A stretch of 15,899 nucleotides of DNA, taken from positions 1-15,899 of the forward strand of contig JAZGBC010000203.1 of assembly GCA_036444495.1 (NCBI GenBank). The letters run 5' to 3'. Made by a program: the position numbers and the translations under genes. This stretch comes from JAZGBC01 sp036444495. Its GTDB lineage: Bacteria; Pseudomonadota; Alphaproteobacteria; Kiloniellales; J153. The notes below the pieces were generated by a model. The model made no database searches and was not told where the DNA came from. It saw nothing but the letters and a program-made list of their open reading frames with translations. Shown in pieces: positions 5,864 through 13,484 of the stretch (the first letter of the stretch is position 1; every line of letters starts with the position of its first letter).

Positions 5864-6846
5864 CAGCCGGTCCCCCTGGAAATTTCGGCTTGTTCTTGCG
5901 CGCCCGCGCGGCCGGGTAGTAGCAGCCGGGCCAGGGCCACCGGGTTCACCGGATGCAGGCCGTCACCGATGTTGGGCGACATGCCGGCGGCCAGAAGCGC
6001 CATCCCGCCGGCCAGCGCCGCGCTCAGGATGCCGCCGAAGCGCCGCGCGACGTCCAGCTTGGTTGCGATCAACTGCCGGGCGCCGACGCGGGAAAAGGCC
6101 ATGGCGCTTTCGGCGCAATCCGCCGGGTCGCCACCGGCGGGCAGCACGAGGATGGGCTCGGCGCCGGCCGCAGCGACGGCTAGCCCCAGGTGGTCCATGT
6201 CCGCGTCATCGAAGGGATTGGCGCCCACGGTGTCGATCACCACCAAATGTTCCTTGGGACAAGCCCGCACTGCTTCGGCGAGATCGTCGATGTCCCCGAC
6301 GGGCTCGAGCCGGGCTTCTAGGACCCGGGCGAAGGTGCTGATCTGCGCCAATCCGCCGGATTTGACCGTGTCCAGGGTGATCAGGCTGATCTTTTCGTCC
6401 GCCAGGCGCGCGCGGGCGCCAAGCTTGGCGGCCGTGGCTGTTTTACCGGCGCCGGGCGGGCCGATCAGCATGATGGGCCTGTCGAGCTTGCAACTCTCGG
6501 GCAAGGGGGCGAAGCCGAGTTCGCTGTCCAGCGCGCCGGCCAGGGCCATGACCGTGTCGGCGGCGGGCAGTGCCGAGGCCGTTCCGATCAGACGGTCGAA
6601 CAGCCCGGGTGGTACGCGGTGATAGGTCAGGGCCTTGGAAATTTCATCGATTGGGCTCAGCCCGTTGGAATCGGGCGCGAAGTGGAGTTCGTCCAGCGGG
6701 CTATTCTCGAGTGCGGCGGTAATCCGCACGCTGTGCCCGTTCTCGCCCGGCTGGCTGGAGAGGATGACGGCGTCCGGCCCCATGTCGTTGCGGACCAGGC
6801 GCATCGCTTCCGGCAGTGTCGCGGCGGTGAAGCTTTTCAAACGCAT
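5863..6846 (-). CDS. flhF: FlhF, SRP-type GTPase for flagellar placement
   Basis: The 327-residue reading starts at ATG 6846, giving MRLKSFTAATLPEAMRLVRN, which matches the conserved FlhF N-terminus. The open frame continues 50 codons further upstream into flhA, but that extension is Arg/Pro-rich and unlike FlhF. The C-terminal NG domain has G1 GPPGAGKTATAAKLGAR (from 129), G3 as DTVG (205-208), G4 TKLD (262-265) and a typical FlhF ending (RRFGGILSAALAGGMALL). The basic linker domain is short, so the protein is shorter than the 400-plus residues of many FlhF. FlhF is membrane-associated and recruits the first flagellar parts to the pole. Several GTPase signature residues differ from consensus (GKTAT for GKTTT, DTVG for DTAG), so nucleotide handling may be altered. 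It lies 31 nt after flhA. Confidence 0.9.
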   Translation of the reverse strand: MRLKSFTAATLPEAMRLVRNDMGPDAVILSSQPGENGHSVRITAALENSPLDELHFAPDSNGLSPIDEISKALTYHRVPPGLFDRLIGTASALPAADTVMALAGALDSELGFAPLPESCKLDRPIMLIGPPGAGKTATAAKLGARARLADEKISLITLDTVKSGGLAQISTFARVLEARLEPVGDIDDLAEAVRACPKEHLVVIDTVGANPFDDADMDHLGLAVAAAGAEPILVLPAGGDPADCAESAMAFSRVGARQLIATKLDVARRFGGILSAALAGGMALLAAGMSPNIGDGLHPVNPVALARLLLPGRAGAQEQAEISRGTG

Positions 6847-6877
6847 GAACTGTCTACCTGTCTCGCTCGGTTGCCGC

Positions 6878-9007
6878 CTAGATCTGTCCCAGGGTCTTGA
6901 TTTGGGCCTTGGGGTGGATTTCGTTCTGCGACAACACCGGGGTGGCCGGCCGGAAACGCTCGACCACGGATCGCACATAAGGCCGGATGCCGACACTGGT
7001 GAGCAGGACCGGAATCTCGCCCAACACGGCCTGCCGTTCGAAGGCGTCGCGCATCGCCTTGATGAACGCCTGGAGCCGGGACGGCGCCATGGAAAGCTGG
7101 CGCTCCTCGCCCTCGCCCGTGATCGATTCGGCGAAGGCCTGCTCCCATTCCGGCGACATGGTGATGATCGGGATGAAGCCCTGTTGGTTGATCTGCGCGT
7201 TGCTGATCTGCCGGGCCAGCCGGGTGCGGACGTGCTCGGTGATGCCGGTCACGTTGCGCGTGAAGCCGCAGGCTTCCGACACGCCTTCCAGGATGGTCGG
7301 CAGGTCGCGGATCGAGATTCGCTCGCCCAGCAGGTTCTGCAGGACCCGTTGCAGGCCGCCGACCGATATCTGGCCGGGCATCAGATCCGCGGTCAGTTTC
7401 TGCTGGTCCTCGTCCAGTTCGTCGAGCAGCTTCTGGGTCTCGGCGTAGGACAGCAACTCGGACATGTTGTCCTTGACCAACTCCGTCAAGTGCGTGGTGA
7501 TGACGGTCGGCGGGTCGACCACGGTGTAGCCGCGAAACAGCGCTTCCTCGCGCGCGCCGGGGTCGATCCACATGGCCGGCAGGCCGAAGGTGGGCTCCTT
7601 GGTCTCTTCTCCGCTCAAGGGGATCTGCTCGCCTTTGGGGTCCATGACCAGCAGCATGGTAGGCCGCAGCTCGCCGCGGCCAGCCTCGATCTCCTTCACC
7701 CGGATCACGTAGCTGTTGGCCGGGAGTTGCAGGTTGTCCTGAATGCGCACCGAGGGCAGGACGAAACCCATGTCCTGCGCAAGCTGCCGGCGCAGGGCCT
7801 TGATCTGATCGGTCAGGCGCTGGCCGCCCTCGGCGTTGATCATGGGCAGGAGGCCATAGCCCAGTTCGAGGCGCAGGTTGTCGATCTGCAGCGCGTTGGC
7901 GATCGGCTCCTCGGCAACCGGGGCGGCGTCCTCCAGTGTATCGCCCTCGCCCTCCAGCGCGTCGGGGTCTTGGTTGCGCTTGGCCGACGACCAGGCGAGC
8001 GTGCCGACGAGCCCGGCGAGCAGCAGGAAGGGAATGGCGGGAATGCCGGGCAGGAGCGCCAGCGACAACATCATGAAGGAGGACAGGCCGAGCGCCCGCG
8101 GGTAGCCGCCCAACTGTCCGAACACGGCCTTGTCCGCCGAACCGCTCGTGCCGCTCTTGGATACCAAGAGCCCCGCGCCGGTCGAGACGATGATCGCCGG
8201 AATCTGAGTGACCAGCCCGTCGCCCACGGTCAGCAGCGTGTAAAACTGCGCGGCCTCGGAGAAGCTGAGGTCCTTCTGCGCCACGCCGATGATCATGCCG
8301 CCGACGATGTTGATGAAGGTAATGAGCAGGCCGGCGATGGCGTCGCCGCGGACGAACTTCGCCGCGCCGTCCATGGAGCCGAAGAAGTTGCTCTCGTCCT
8401 CCAGCGTCTTTCGCCGGTCACGCGCCTCGTTCTCGTTGATCAGGCCGGCCGAGAGGTCGGCGTCGATGGCCATCTGCTTGCCGGGCATGGCGTCAAGGCT
8501 GAACCGGGCCGAGACCTCGGCGATGCGTCCGGAGCCCTTGGTGATGACGACGAAGTTCACGATCACCAGGATGCCGAAGACGATGATCCCGATGACGAAA
8601 TTGCCGCCCATGACAAAGTTGCCGAAGGCCTCGATGACCTGGCCCGCGGCGTCCGAGCCCGTGTGTCCCTCGGCCAGGATGAGCCGCGTCGAGGCCAGAT
8701 TGAGCGACAGGCGCAGCATTGTCGCGATCAGCAGCACCGTGGGAAACGAACTGAAGTCCAGCGGCCGGCTGATGAACAGCACGGTCATCAGGATGAGTAC
8801 CGAAAGAGCCATGGAGATCGCCAGCGAGATGTCGAGCATCCAGCTCGGCATCGGCAGGATCAGCACGACCAGGATGGCCGCAACGCCGAGCGCAAGCGCG
8901 ATGTCGCCGCGCCTCAGCGAGTCAAAGGCGCGCCTGAGGAAAGATGGTCCGGCGTCGGTCCCTTCGATCGAGGGGCCGCTGCCTTCCGGTGCGCTTGTGT
9001 CGGTCAT
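6878..9007 (-). CDS. flhA: FlhA, flagellar type III export gate protein
   Basis: FlhA is the large membrane component of the export gate that uses proton motive force and docks FliJ and chaperones. The 709-residue length is normal. The N-terminal half carries hydrophobic segments from about residue 36 to the low 300s (for example IALALGVAAILVVLILPMP), the FHIPEP-type signature around 96-112 (TMLRLSLNLASTRLILAEG), and the cytoplasmic FHIPEP loop DAMPGKQMAIDADLSAGLI with the conserved Asp at 213 in SMDGAAKFVRGD. A linker rich in Asp/Glu (about 335-365) leads to the soluble C-terminal nonameric-ring domain. Start is ATG 9007, 38 nt after the flbD stop; the SD is weak (TAGGCA very close to the ATG). 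Confidence 0.97.
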   Translation of the reverse strand: MTDTSAPEGSGPSIEGTDAGPSFLRRAFDSLRRGDIALALGVAAILVVLILPMPSWMLDISLAISMALSVLILMTVLFISRPLDFSSFPTVLLIATMLRLSLNLASTRLILAEGHTGSDAAGQVIEAFGNFVMGGNFVIGIIVFGILVIVNFVVITKGSGRIAEVSARFSLDAMPGKQMAIDADLSAGLINENEARDRRKTLEDESNFFGSMDGAAKFVRGDAIAGLLITFINIVGGMIIGVAQKDLSFSEAAQFYTLLTVGDGLVTQIPAIIVSTGAGLLVSKSGTSGSADKAVFGQLGGYPRALGLSSFMMLSLALLPGIPAIPFLLLAGLVGTLAWSSAKRNQDPDALEGEGDTLEDAAPVAEEPIANALQIDNLRLELGYGLLPMINAEGGQRLTDQIKALRRQLAQDMGFVLPSVRIQDNLQLPANSYVIRVKEIEAGRGELRPTMLLVMDPKGEQIPLSGEETKEPTFGLPAMWIDPGAREEALFRGYTVVDPPTVITTHLTELVKDNMSELLSYAETQKLLDELDEDQQKLTADLMPGQISVGGLQRVLQNLLGERISIRDLPTILEGVSEACGFTRNVTGITEHVRTRLARQISNAQINQQGFIPIITMSPEWEQAFAESITGEGEERQLSMAPSRLQAFIKAMRDAFERQAVLGEIPVLLTSVGIRPYVRSVVERFRPATPVLSQNEIHPKAQIKTLGQI

Positions 9008-9045
9008 TGCCTAGGAAGGACTCCCGCCGAGCGGTCCGGCCGGCC

Positions 9046-10428
9046 TTATGCCGAGGACCGCTCTGCTTCCCCGGGCATGGGGACCGCTATGCCTTCCTGG
9101 CTATAGAGTTTGAGCTTGTTCCGCAGCGTGCGGATGGAAATACCGAGAATGTTGGCGGCGTGGGTGCGGTTGCCCAGGCAGTGGCCGAGCGTGTCAAGGA
9201 TCAGGTCACGCTCCACGTCGGACACCGTACGGCCCACGAGGCCATGGGAACCGTTCGTGACATCGGCCCGCACGGGGCTGGTCTCTGCTTGCGCGGTTTC
9301 GCCCACCGGCGCATCGGCGGTTTTCCCCGTGACATTGCTGAGCAGCAGTGATTGAGGCGTGATCGTGTTGTCCTTGGCCAGGAGGACGGCGCGGTGCATC
9401 GTGTTCTCCAGCTCGCGCACGTTGCCCCGCCACCCATGATTCTTGAGCACGCCGCGCACCTCATCGCTCAGGTCGGGGGTCGGCACGCCGTTGGCCTCGG
9501 CGTATTTCGCCGCGAAGTGCTCGGCCAGCACCTCTATGTCCTGGGGCCGGTCGCGCAGGGGCGGCAGGGTGATGGTGATCACGTTCAGGCGGAAATAGAG
9601 ATCTTCCCGGAAGTTTCCGTTGCGCACTTCCTCCTCCAGGTCGCGGTTGGAGGTGGCGAGCAGCCGGATGTCTATCTTGATCGGCCGGCTGCCGCCGACG
9701 CGGTCTATCTCGCGCTCCTGGACCGCGCGCAGCAGCTTGGCCTGCAGGCGCGGGTGCATCTCGGATATCTCGTCGAGCAAGAGCGTGCCGCCGCTGGCCT
9801 CCTCGAACCTGCCGATGCGCCGGCTGACCGCGCCGGTGAAGGAGCCTTTCTCATGACCGAACAGCTCGGATTCCAACAGGTTCTCCGGGATGGCGGCGCA
9901 GTTGAGCGAGATGAATTGCCTCTGAGCGCGCTTGGACTTGGAGTGCAGGTAGCGCGCGAGCACCTCCTTGCCGGTGCCCGACTCGCCGGCGATCAGCACG
10001 TTGGCCTCCGAGGGCGCGATCTGTTCGGCCAGGCGCAGGACATTGGCCATGATGGGGTCGCGGTAGATGAGCGAGTTGGTTTCCTCCGTGACCGCGGCCA
10101 GCACTGCGGCGATCAACTCGGCATCGGGCGGCAGTGGGATGTATTCCTTGGCGCCGGCACGGATCGCATCGGCCGCGCGCGCGGGCTCGGGGCCGATTCC
10201 GCAGCCCACCACGGGCACGGAAAAACGCTCTGAAATCAAGCTCTTACACAGTGATGCCACATCGAGGTCGACATCCACCATGAGCAGGTCCGCCCCTTGC
10301 CCGGACCTGAGGGCGACGAGCGCCGCGTCGACCGTGTCGACGTGGGCAACCTTGGCGCCGCGCTCCAGCGCGATCTTTCCCGCTGTGGCGATATGACCAT
10401 CTAGCGTGCCAACGATGAGAAGTCGCAT
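9046..10428 (-). CDS. flbD: FlbD-type sigma-54-dependent flagellar regulator
   Basis: A 460-residue bacterial enhancer-binding protein: atypical receiver (1-115), AAA+ domain (about 122-360) and a Fis-type helix-turn-helix (about 405-445, GNRTHAANILGISIRTLRNK). The AAA+ core has Walker A GESGTGKE (148-155), Walker B GGTLLLDEI (213-221) and arginine finger region FREDLYFRLNV. The sigma-54 contact loop reads GSFTGA (195-200) instead of GAFTGA. The receiver lacks the N-terminal acidic pair (LLIVGTLDGH) and the conserved Lys (GAKEYIPLPP), though an Asp near position 52 remains. Caulobacter FlbD also has a degenerate receiver and is controlled by FliX rather than a kinase; it activates class III/IV genes and represses fliF. 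Position inside the fliF operon matches FlbD. A clear SD, GGGAGAG, precedes the ATG. An alternative name would be FleR/FlrC-type regulator. Confidence 0.92.
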   Translation of the reverse strand: MRLLIVGTLDGHIATAGKIALERGAKVAHVDTVDAALVALRSGQGADLLMVDVDLDVASLCKSLISERFSVPVVGCGIGPEPARAADAIRAGAKEYIPLPPDAELIAAVLAAVTEETNSLIYRDPIMANVLRLAEQIAPSEANVLIAGESGTGKEVLARYLHSKSKRAQRQFISLNCAAIPENLLESELFGHEKGSFTGAVSRRIGRFEEASGGTLLLDEISEMHPRLQAKLLRAVQEREIDRVGGSRPIKIDIRLLATSNRDLEEEVRNGNFREDLYFRLNVITITLPPLRDRPQDIEVLAEHFAAKYAEANGVPTPDLSDEVRGVLKNHGWRGNVRELENTMHRAVLLAKDNTITPQSLLLSNVTGKTADAPVGETAQAETSPVRADVTNGSHGLVGRTVSDVERDLILDTLGHCLGNRTHAANILGISIRTLRNKLKLYSQEGIAVPMPGEAERSSA

Positions 10429-10450
10429 GTCTACTCTCCCAGGACCTGGA

Positions 10451-11287
10451 TCAGTCGAAGTAGTTCACCCGCTGCATGGGTGAGAGAATTGAATTGAGGA
10501 TCATCTCCAGCCGCCGTGGATTCTCCTGGCGGCTGATTGAGGCTGCGCCGATGGCGTAGATCTGGTTGACCATCGCCTCGACGTTGGAATTCCGCTCGAG
10601 CTTGTTGGCGAGCGGCAGGAAAACCATGTTGGCCAGGACCGCGCCATAGAAAGTGGTCAGCAGCGCGACCGCCATGGCCGGCCCGATGGAGGAGGGATCG
10701 TCCAGGTTGCCCAGCATCTGGACCAGACCCACCAGGGTGCCGATCAGGCCCATGGCCGGCGCTACCTCGCCCGCGCGGCGCAGGACACCGGCCGAGCGCA
10801 GGTGCCGTTCTTGGGTGGCCTGTTGTTCGCGCCCGAGGATCAGCTCAATCTCGTCCGCCGGAAGTCCGTCGGCGACCAGGCTGATCCCCTGCGAGAGGAA
10901 GCGGCTGTACGGCATGTTCTTGACTTGGCCTTCCAGGGAAAGCGGACCATTCTTCCGCGCTTGATCGGCCAGGTAGAGCATGCGCCGGGAGGCGCTTTCG
11001 GGCGTTTCGGCGTTGTACACGATGGCGCGCAGCAACACGCTTTGTGTTCTTGCAACTTCGCGCAGCGTGAAGGAGATGGTGGTTACCAGGAAGGTCCCTC
11101 CGAACACGATGAGCAGGGCCGGAATGTTGATGAAGGAGCCGGGCGAGCCGCCAAGCACCATGGCGAGACCGATGATGGCGAAGCCGCCGACGACGCCCAG
11201 CAGCGTCGCGAAATCGACCGAGGGGCCTTTGCCCGCCGGGATCGCGCCGCGCAGTTGCGCGCCTTCGCTCGCGGTAACGCTCGCCAT
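10451..11287 (-). CDS. motA: MotA/PomA-family stator protein
   Basis: A 278-residue MotA/TolQ/ExbB-family protein with four membrane segments at about 26-46, 51-72, 174-194 and 203-227. A charged cytoplasmic loop between TM2 and TM3 (including REVARTQ and ASRRMLYLADQARK) would carry the residues that contact FliG. The signature VAPAMGLIGTLVGLVQML contains the conserved proline (P177), and NMVFLPLANKLE follows TM4, both typical of the PomA/MotA branch. The protein would form the ion channel and torque unit with a MotB-type partner, but none is encoded here. A strong SD, GGAGG, precedes the ATG. It sits between fliN and flbD, an arrangement I associate with Rhodospirillales. TolQ/ExbB is less likely given context and the PomA-like loop. 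Confidence 0.9.
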   Translation of the reverse strand: MASVTASEGAQLRGAIPAGKGPSVDFATLLGVVGGFAIIGLAMVLGGSPGSFINIPALLIVFGGTFLVTTISFTLREVARTQSVLLRAIVYNAETPESASRRMLYLADQARKNGPLSLEGQVKNMPYSRFLSQGISLVADGLPADEIELILGREQQATQERHLRSAGVLRRAGEVAPAMGLIGTLVGLVQMLGNLDDPSSIGPAMAVALLTTFYGAVLANMVFLPLANKLERNSNVEAMVNQIYAIGAASISRQENPRRLEMILNSILSPMQRVNYFD

Positions 11288-11314
11288 GCCTCGACCTCCT
11301 GACGCAGGCCGGAC

Positions 11315-11683
11315 CTAGGTGCGGTCCATCTTGATGATCTCGGTCATGGTCACGCCGAGGCGATCTTCCACGACTACCACCTCGCCGCGTGCGACAAGCC
11401 GGTTGTTGACGTAGATGTCGATGGCTTCGCCCACCTTGCGGTCGAGTTCCACCACGGCGCCGCGGCCAAGTTTGAGAAGCTGGCTCACCTGCATGGTCGC
11501 TTTACCGAGAACCGCGGAAACCTGCACCGGGATGTCGTAAACCGCCTCGAGTTCCTGGGCGTTGGTCGGCAGTTTTGCCGGGTCCCCGGCATCGCCACCC
11601 TTATTCTGCTCGGACTCTTCCGCCTCGGGCTGGTCGCCCTCAAGGTCGGTCAATTCCAGATCTTCGTTCTGGTCGTCGGCCAT
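11315..11683 (-). CDS. fliN: FliN, C-ring switch protein
   Basis: A 122-residue protein with a very acidic, low-complexity N-terminus (residues 1-40, Asp/Glu-rich) followed by a SpoA/FliN domain (about 44-120) containing YDIPVQVSAVLGKATMQVSQ, LLKLGRGAVVELDRKVGEAI and DIYVNNRLVARGEVVVVEDR, all typical of FliN. FliN forms the base of the C ring with FliM and also docks FliH-FliI. The ribosome-binding site AGGAGG overlaps the TAG stop of fliH, tying translation of the two genes. fliM is not in this window. Confidence 0.96.
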   Translation of the reverse strand: MADDQNEDLELTDLEGDQPEAEESEQNKGGDAGDPAKLPTNAQELEAVYDIPVQVSAVLGKATMQVSQLLKLGRGAVVELDRKVGEAIDIYVNNRLVARGEVVVVEDRLGVTMTEIIKMDRT

Positions 11684-11694
11684 TTTGGCACCTC

Positions 11695-12441
11695 CTATGG
11701 GGATACGGCCTTACTGGGGCGGGCCGCACCGTCGGCGGGCTGCCCCATCGGGGCCTGCTCCGCTGTTGGGTCTTGCTTGGATTCGCTTGCCGGGAGCGGC
11801 TGGCCGGCCTGCCGGCCCTTGTTTCCGCCGATCACCCGGCCGATGACATCGTCGATTTCGCGCCAGAGCCGGTTGCTGTCGCGCTCGGCGCCCCCATTGG
11901 CCCACTCGACGCGCACATCGCCGCTGCTCAAGCCCTCTTGGGACAGGTACACGATCTTCCCATCGAACCCACAGCGCGTGGCCAGGTCGCTGATCCGGCT
12001 CTGGATCTGGTCGAGCAGCTGGTCGGCCACGCGGATGACGATCCGGGGTTCCTCGCGCAGGCGCTCGAGGCACTCCCCGACGATGGATTCGATCTCCGAC
12101 AGGCCGTGCTTGCTGGCCCAGGCCGGAAACAGCCGGCGCACCACCGTGACCGCCGTTTCGACCGCCTCGCGGCTCTGGCGTTCGAGAGCCTCGGCCTGGG
12201 CCTGAAACAGTTCAGTGAGCTGCCGGGAAACTTTGTTCAGGGTCTGGTTGACCTCTTCCTCGATGGCGCCGCGCGTTTCCTTTGCCCCCGCATCCTTGCC
12301 GGCTGCGAAGCCTTCCTGCCGGGCCTGCTCCAGATCCGCCTCGAAGTACTTGGGCCTCTCCTTCCGCTTCTCGCCCGGGCCGTCTGGGTCCTGGTCCTGC
12401 TCGAAGGAGACGTCGAAGAGGTATTTCTGGTTCGTGCTCAT
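11695..12441 (-). CDS. fliH: FliH, regulator/peripheral stalk of the export ATPase
   Basis: A 248-residue, highly charged and helical protein. Residues about 30-110 form a coiled coil with the small-residue pattern EQARQEGFAAGKDAGAKE typical of FliH (AxxxGxxxG-type repeats). The C-terminal half (about 115-215) holds the FliH/V-ATPase E-subunit-like domain with PRIVIRVADQLLDQIQSRI and DVRVEWANGGAERDSNRLWR. A Pro/Gln/Ala-rich tail of about 30 residues follows. FliH forms a dimer that binds FliI and links it to FliN at the C ring. It corresponds to flbE of the Caulobacter fliF operon. Its usual partner genes fliI-fliJ are in the opposing operon here. Assigned by coiled-coil pattern, domain and position between fliG and fliN. 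Confidence 0.88.
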   Translation of the reverse strand: MSTNQKYLFDVSFEQDQDPDGPGEKRKERPKYFEADLEQARQEGFAAGKDAGAKETRGAIEEEVNQTLNKVSRQLTELFQAQAEALERQSREAVETAVTVVRRLFPAWASKHGLSEIESIVGECLERLREEPRIVIRVADQLLDQIQSRISDLATRCGFDGKIVYLSQEGLSSGDVRVEWANGGAERDSNRLWREIDDVIGRVIGGNKGRQAGQPLPASESKQDPTAEQAPMGQPADGAARPSKAVSP

Positions 12442-12458
12442 GGGAAACCCACCTTGAC

Positions 12459-13475
12459 CTAATACACCAGCTCGTCTTCGCCCTTGCTGTCGGCGATGAC
12501 GATTTCCCCGGTGCCGGCCAGGTCCTTGGCCGTCTGGACGATATGCATCTGCGCTTCGTCCACGTCGCGCAGTCGGACCGGGCCCATGGCCTGCATGTCC
12601 TCGCGCATGATCTTGGCTGCGCGCTCGGACATATTGGAAAAGAACAGGTCTCGGACCTCCTCTGATGCGCCCTTGAGGGAGATGGCGACCTTGTCCTTGT
12701 CCACGTGGCGGAGCAATGTCTGGACGCCGCCCGGATCCAGCTTGCTGAGGTCCTCGAAGGTGAACATGAGTGCCTTGATGCGCTCGGCGGAATCCCGGTT
12801 GCGTTCCTCCAGCGCGGTCAGGAAACGGTTCTCCATGTTGCGGTCGAGGAAATTGAAGATGTCGGCCATCATCTCATGGGAGTCCCGGCGGTTAGTGCGC
12901 GCCAGGTTGGACATGAACTCGTTGCGCAGCGTGCGCTCCACATCGTCCAAGACCTCTTTCTGAACCGACTCCATGCGCAGCATGCGCATGATGACTTCCA
13001 ACGCGAAGGGCTCCGGCAACAGGCCCAAGACCCTGGCGGCGTGTTCCGACTTGACCTTGGAAAGAACGACGGCGACCGTCTGCGGATATTCGTTCTTGAG
13101 ATAGTTGGCCAGAACCGTCTCGTTCACGTTGGTGAGCTTTTCCCACATGGTGCGGCCGGCCGGCCCGCGGATATCCTCCATGATGTTGCCGACCCGGTCC
13201 TTGTCCATGACCTTCAAGAGAAGGCGCTCGGTGTTGTCGAAATTGCCGACCAGCGATCCGGTAGTGGAGATCTGGTCGGCGAATTCGACGAGCAGGCGCT
13301 CCACCATCTGGGCGCTCACCGTGCCCAGGTTGGCCATGGCTTGGGAGAGTTCCTTGATTTCGTCGTCGTCCATGAGGGAGAAGAGGCGCGTGGCGTTGTC
13401 CTCGCCGACAGACATCAGCAAGAGTGCGGCCTTCTCCGGGCCGTTCATGGTGCGATAGTCTTCGCGCAGGCGCAT
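12459..13475 (-). CDS. fliG: FliG, rotor/switch protein
   Basis: A 338-residue FliG of standard length. The N-terminal domain (starting YRTMNGPEKAALLLMSVGED) binds FliF; the middle domain carries EYPQT (129-133), the variant of the EHPQ motif that contacts FliM; the MFTFEDL motif lies at 237-243; the C-terminal torque domain keeps the charged ridge, with K268, R285, E292, D293 and R301 at the places of Escherichia coli K264, R281, D288, D289 and R297. One of these is a conservative Asp-to-Glu change. A GAGGG SD precedes the ATG, and the gene begins 9 nt after the fliF stop. Confidence 0.97.
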   Translation of the reverse strand: MRLREDYRTMNGPEKAALLLMSVGEDNATRLFSLMDDDEIKELSQAMANLGTVSAQMVERLLVEFADQISTTGSLVGNFDNTERLLLKVMDKDRVGNIMEDIRGPAGRTMWEKLTNVNETVLANYLKNEYPQTVAVVLSKVKSEHAARVLGLLPEPFALEVIMRMLRMESVQKEVLDDVERTLRNEFMSNLARTNRRDSHEMMADIFNFLDRNMENRFLTALEERNRDSAERIKALMFTFEDLSKLDPGGVQTLLRHVDKDKVAISLKGASEEVRDLFFSNMSERAAKIMREDMQAMGPVRLRDVDEAQMHIVQTAKDLAGTGEIVIADSKGEDELVY

Positions 13476-13484
13476 CCGCTACCC

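Noticed and set aside
5423..6622. A 399-codon + strand frame antisense to flhG and flhF
   Set aside because: Low-complexity Arg/Ala/Ser/Pro product opposite two confidently assigned genes.
6847..6996. A 50-codon N-terminal extension of flhF
   Set aside because: The extension overlaps the flhA coding end and encodes Arg/Pro/Ser-rich sequence unlike FlhF, while the internal ATG at 6846 yields the conserved MRLKSFTAATLPEA start.
6635..9106. An 823-codon open frame on the + strand antisense to flhF, flhA and the end of flbD
   Set aside because: It is fully covered by well-identified genes on the other strand. Its product is Asp/His/Arg/Gln-rich in the way typical of GC-rich antisense frames, and shows no recognisable domain.
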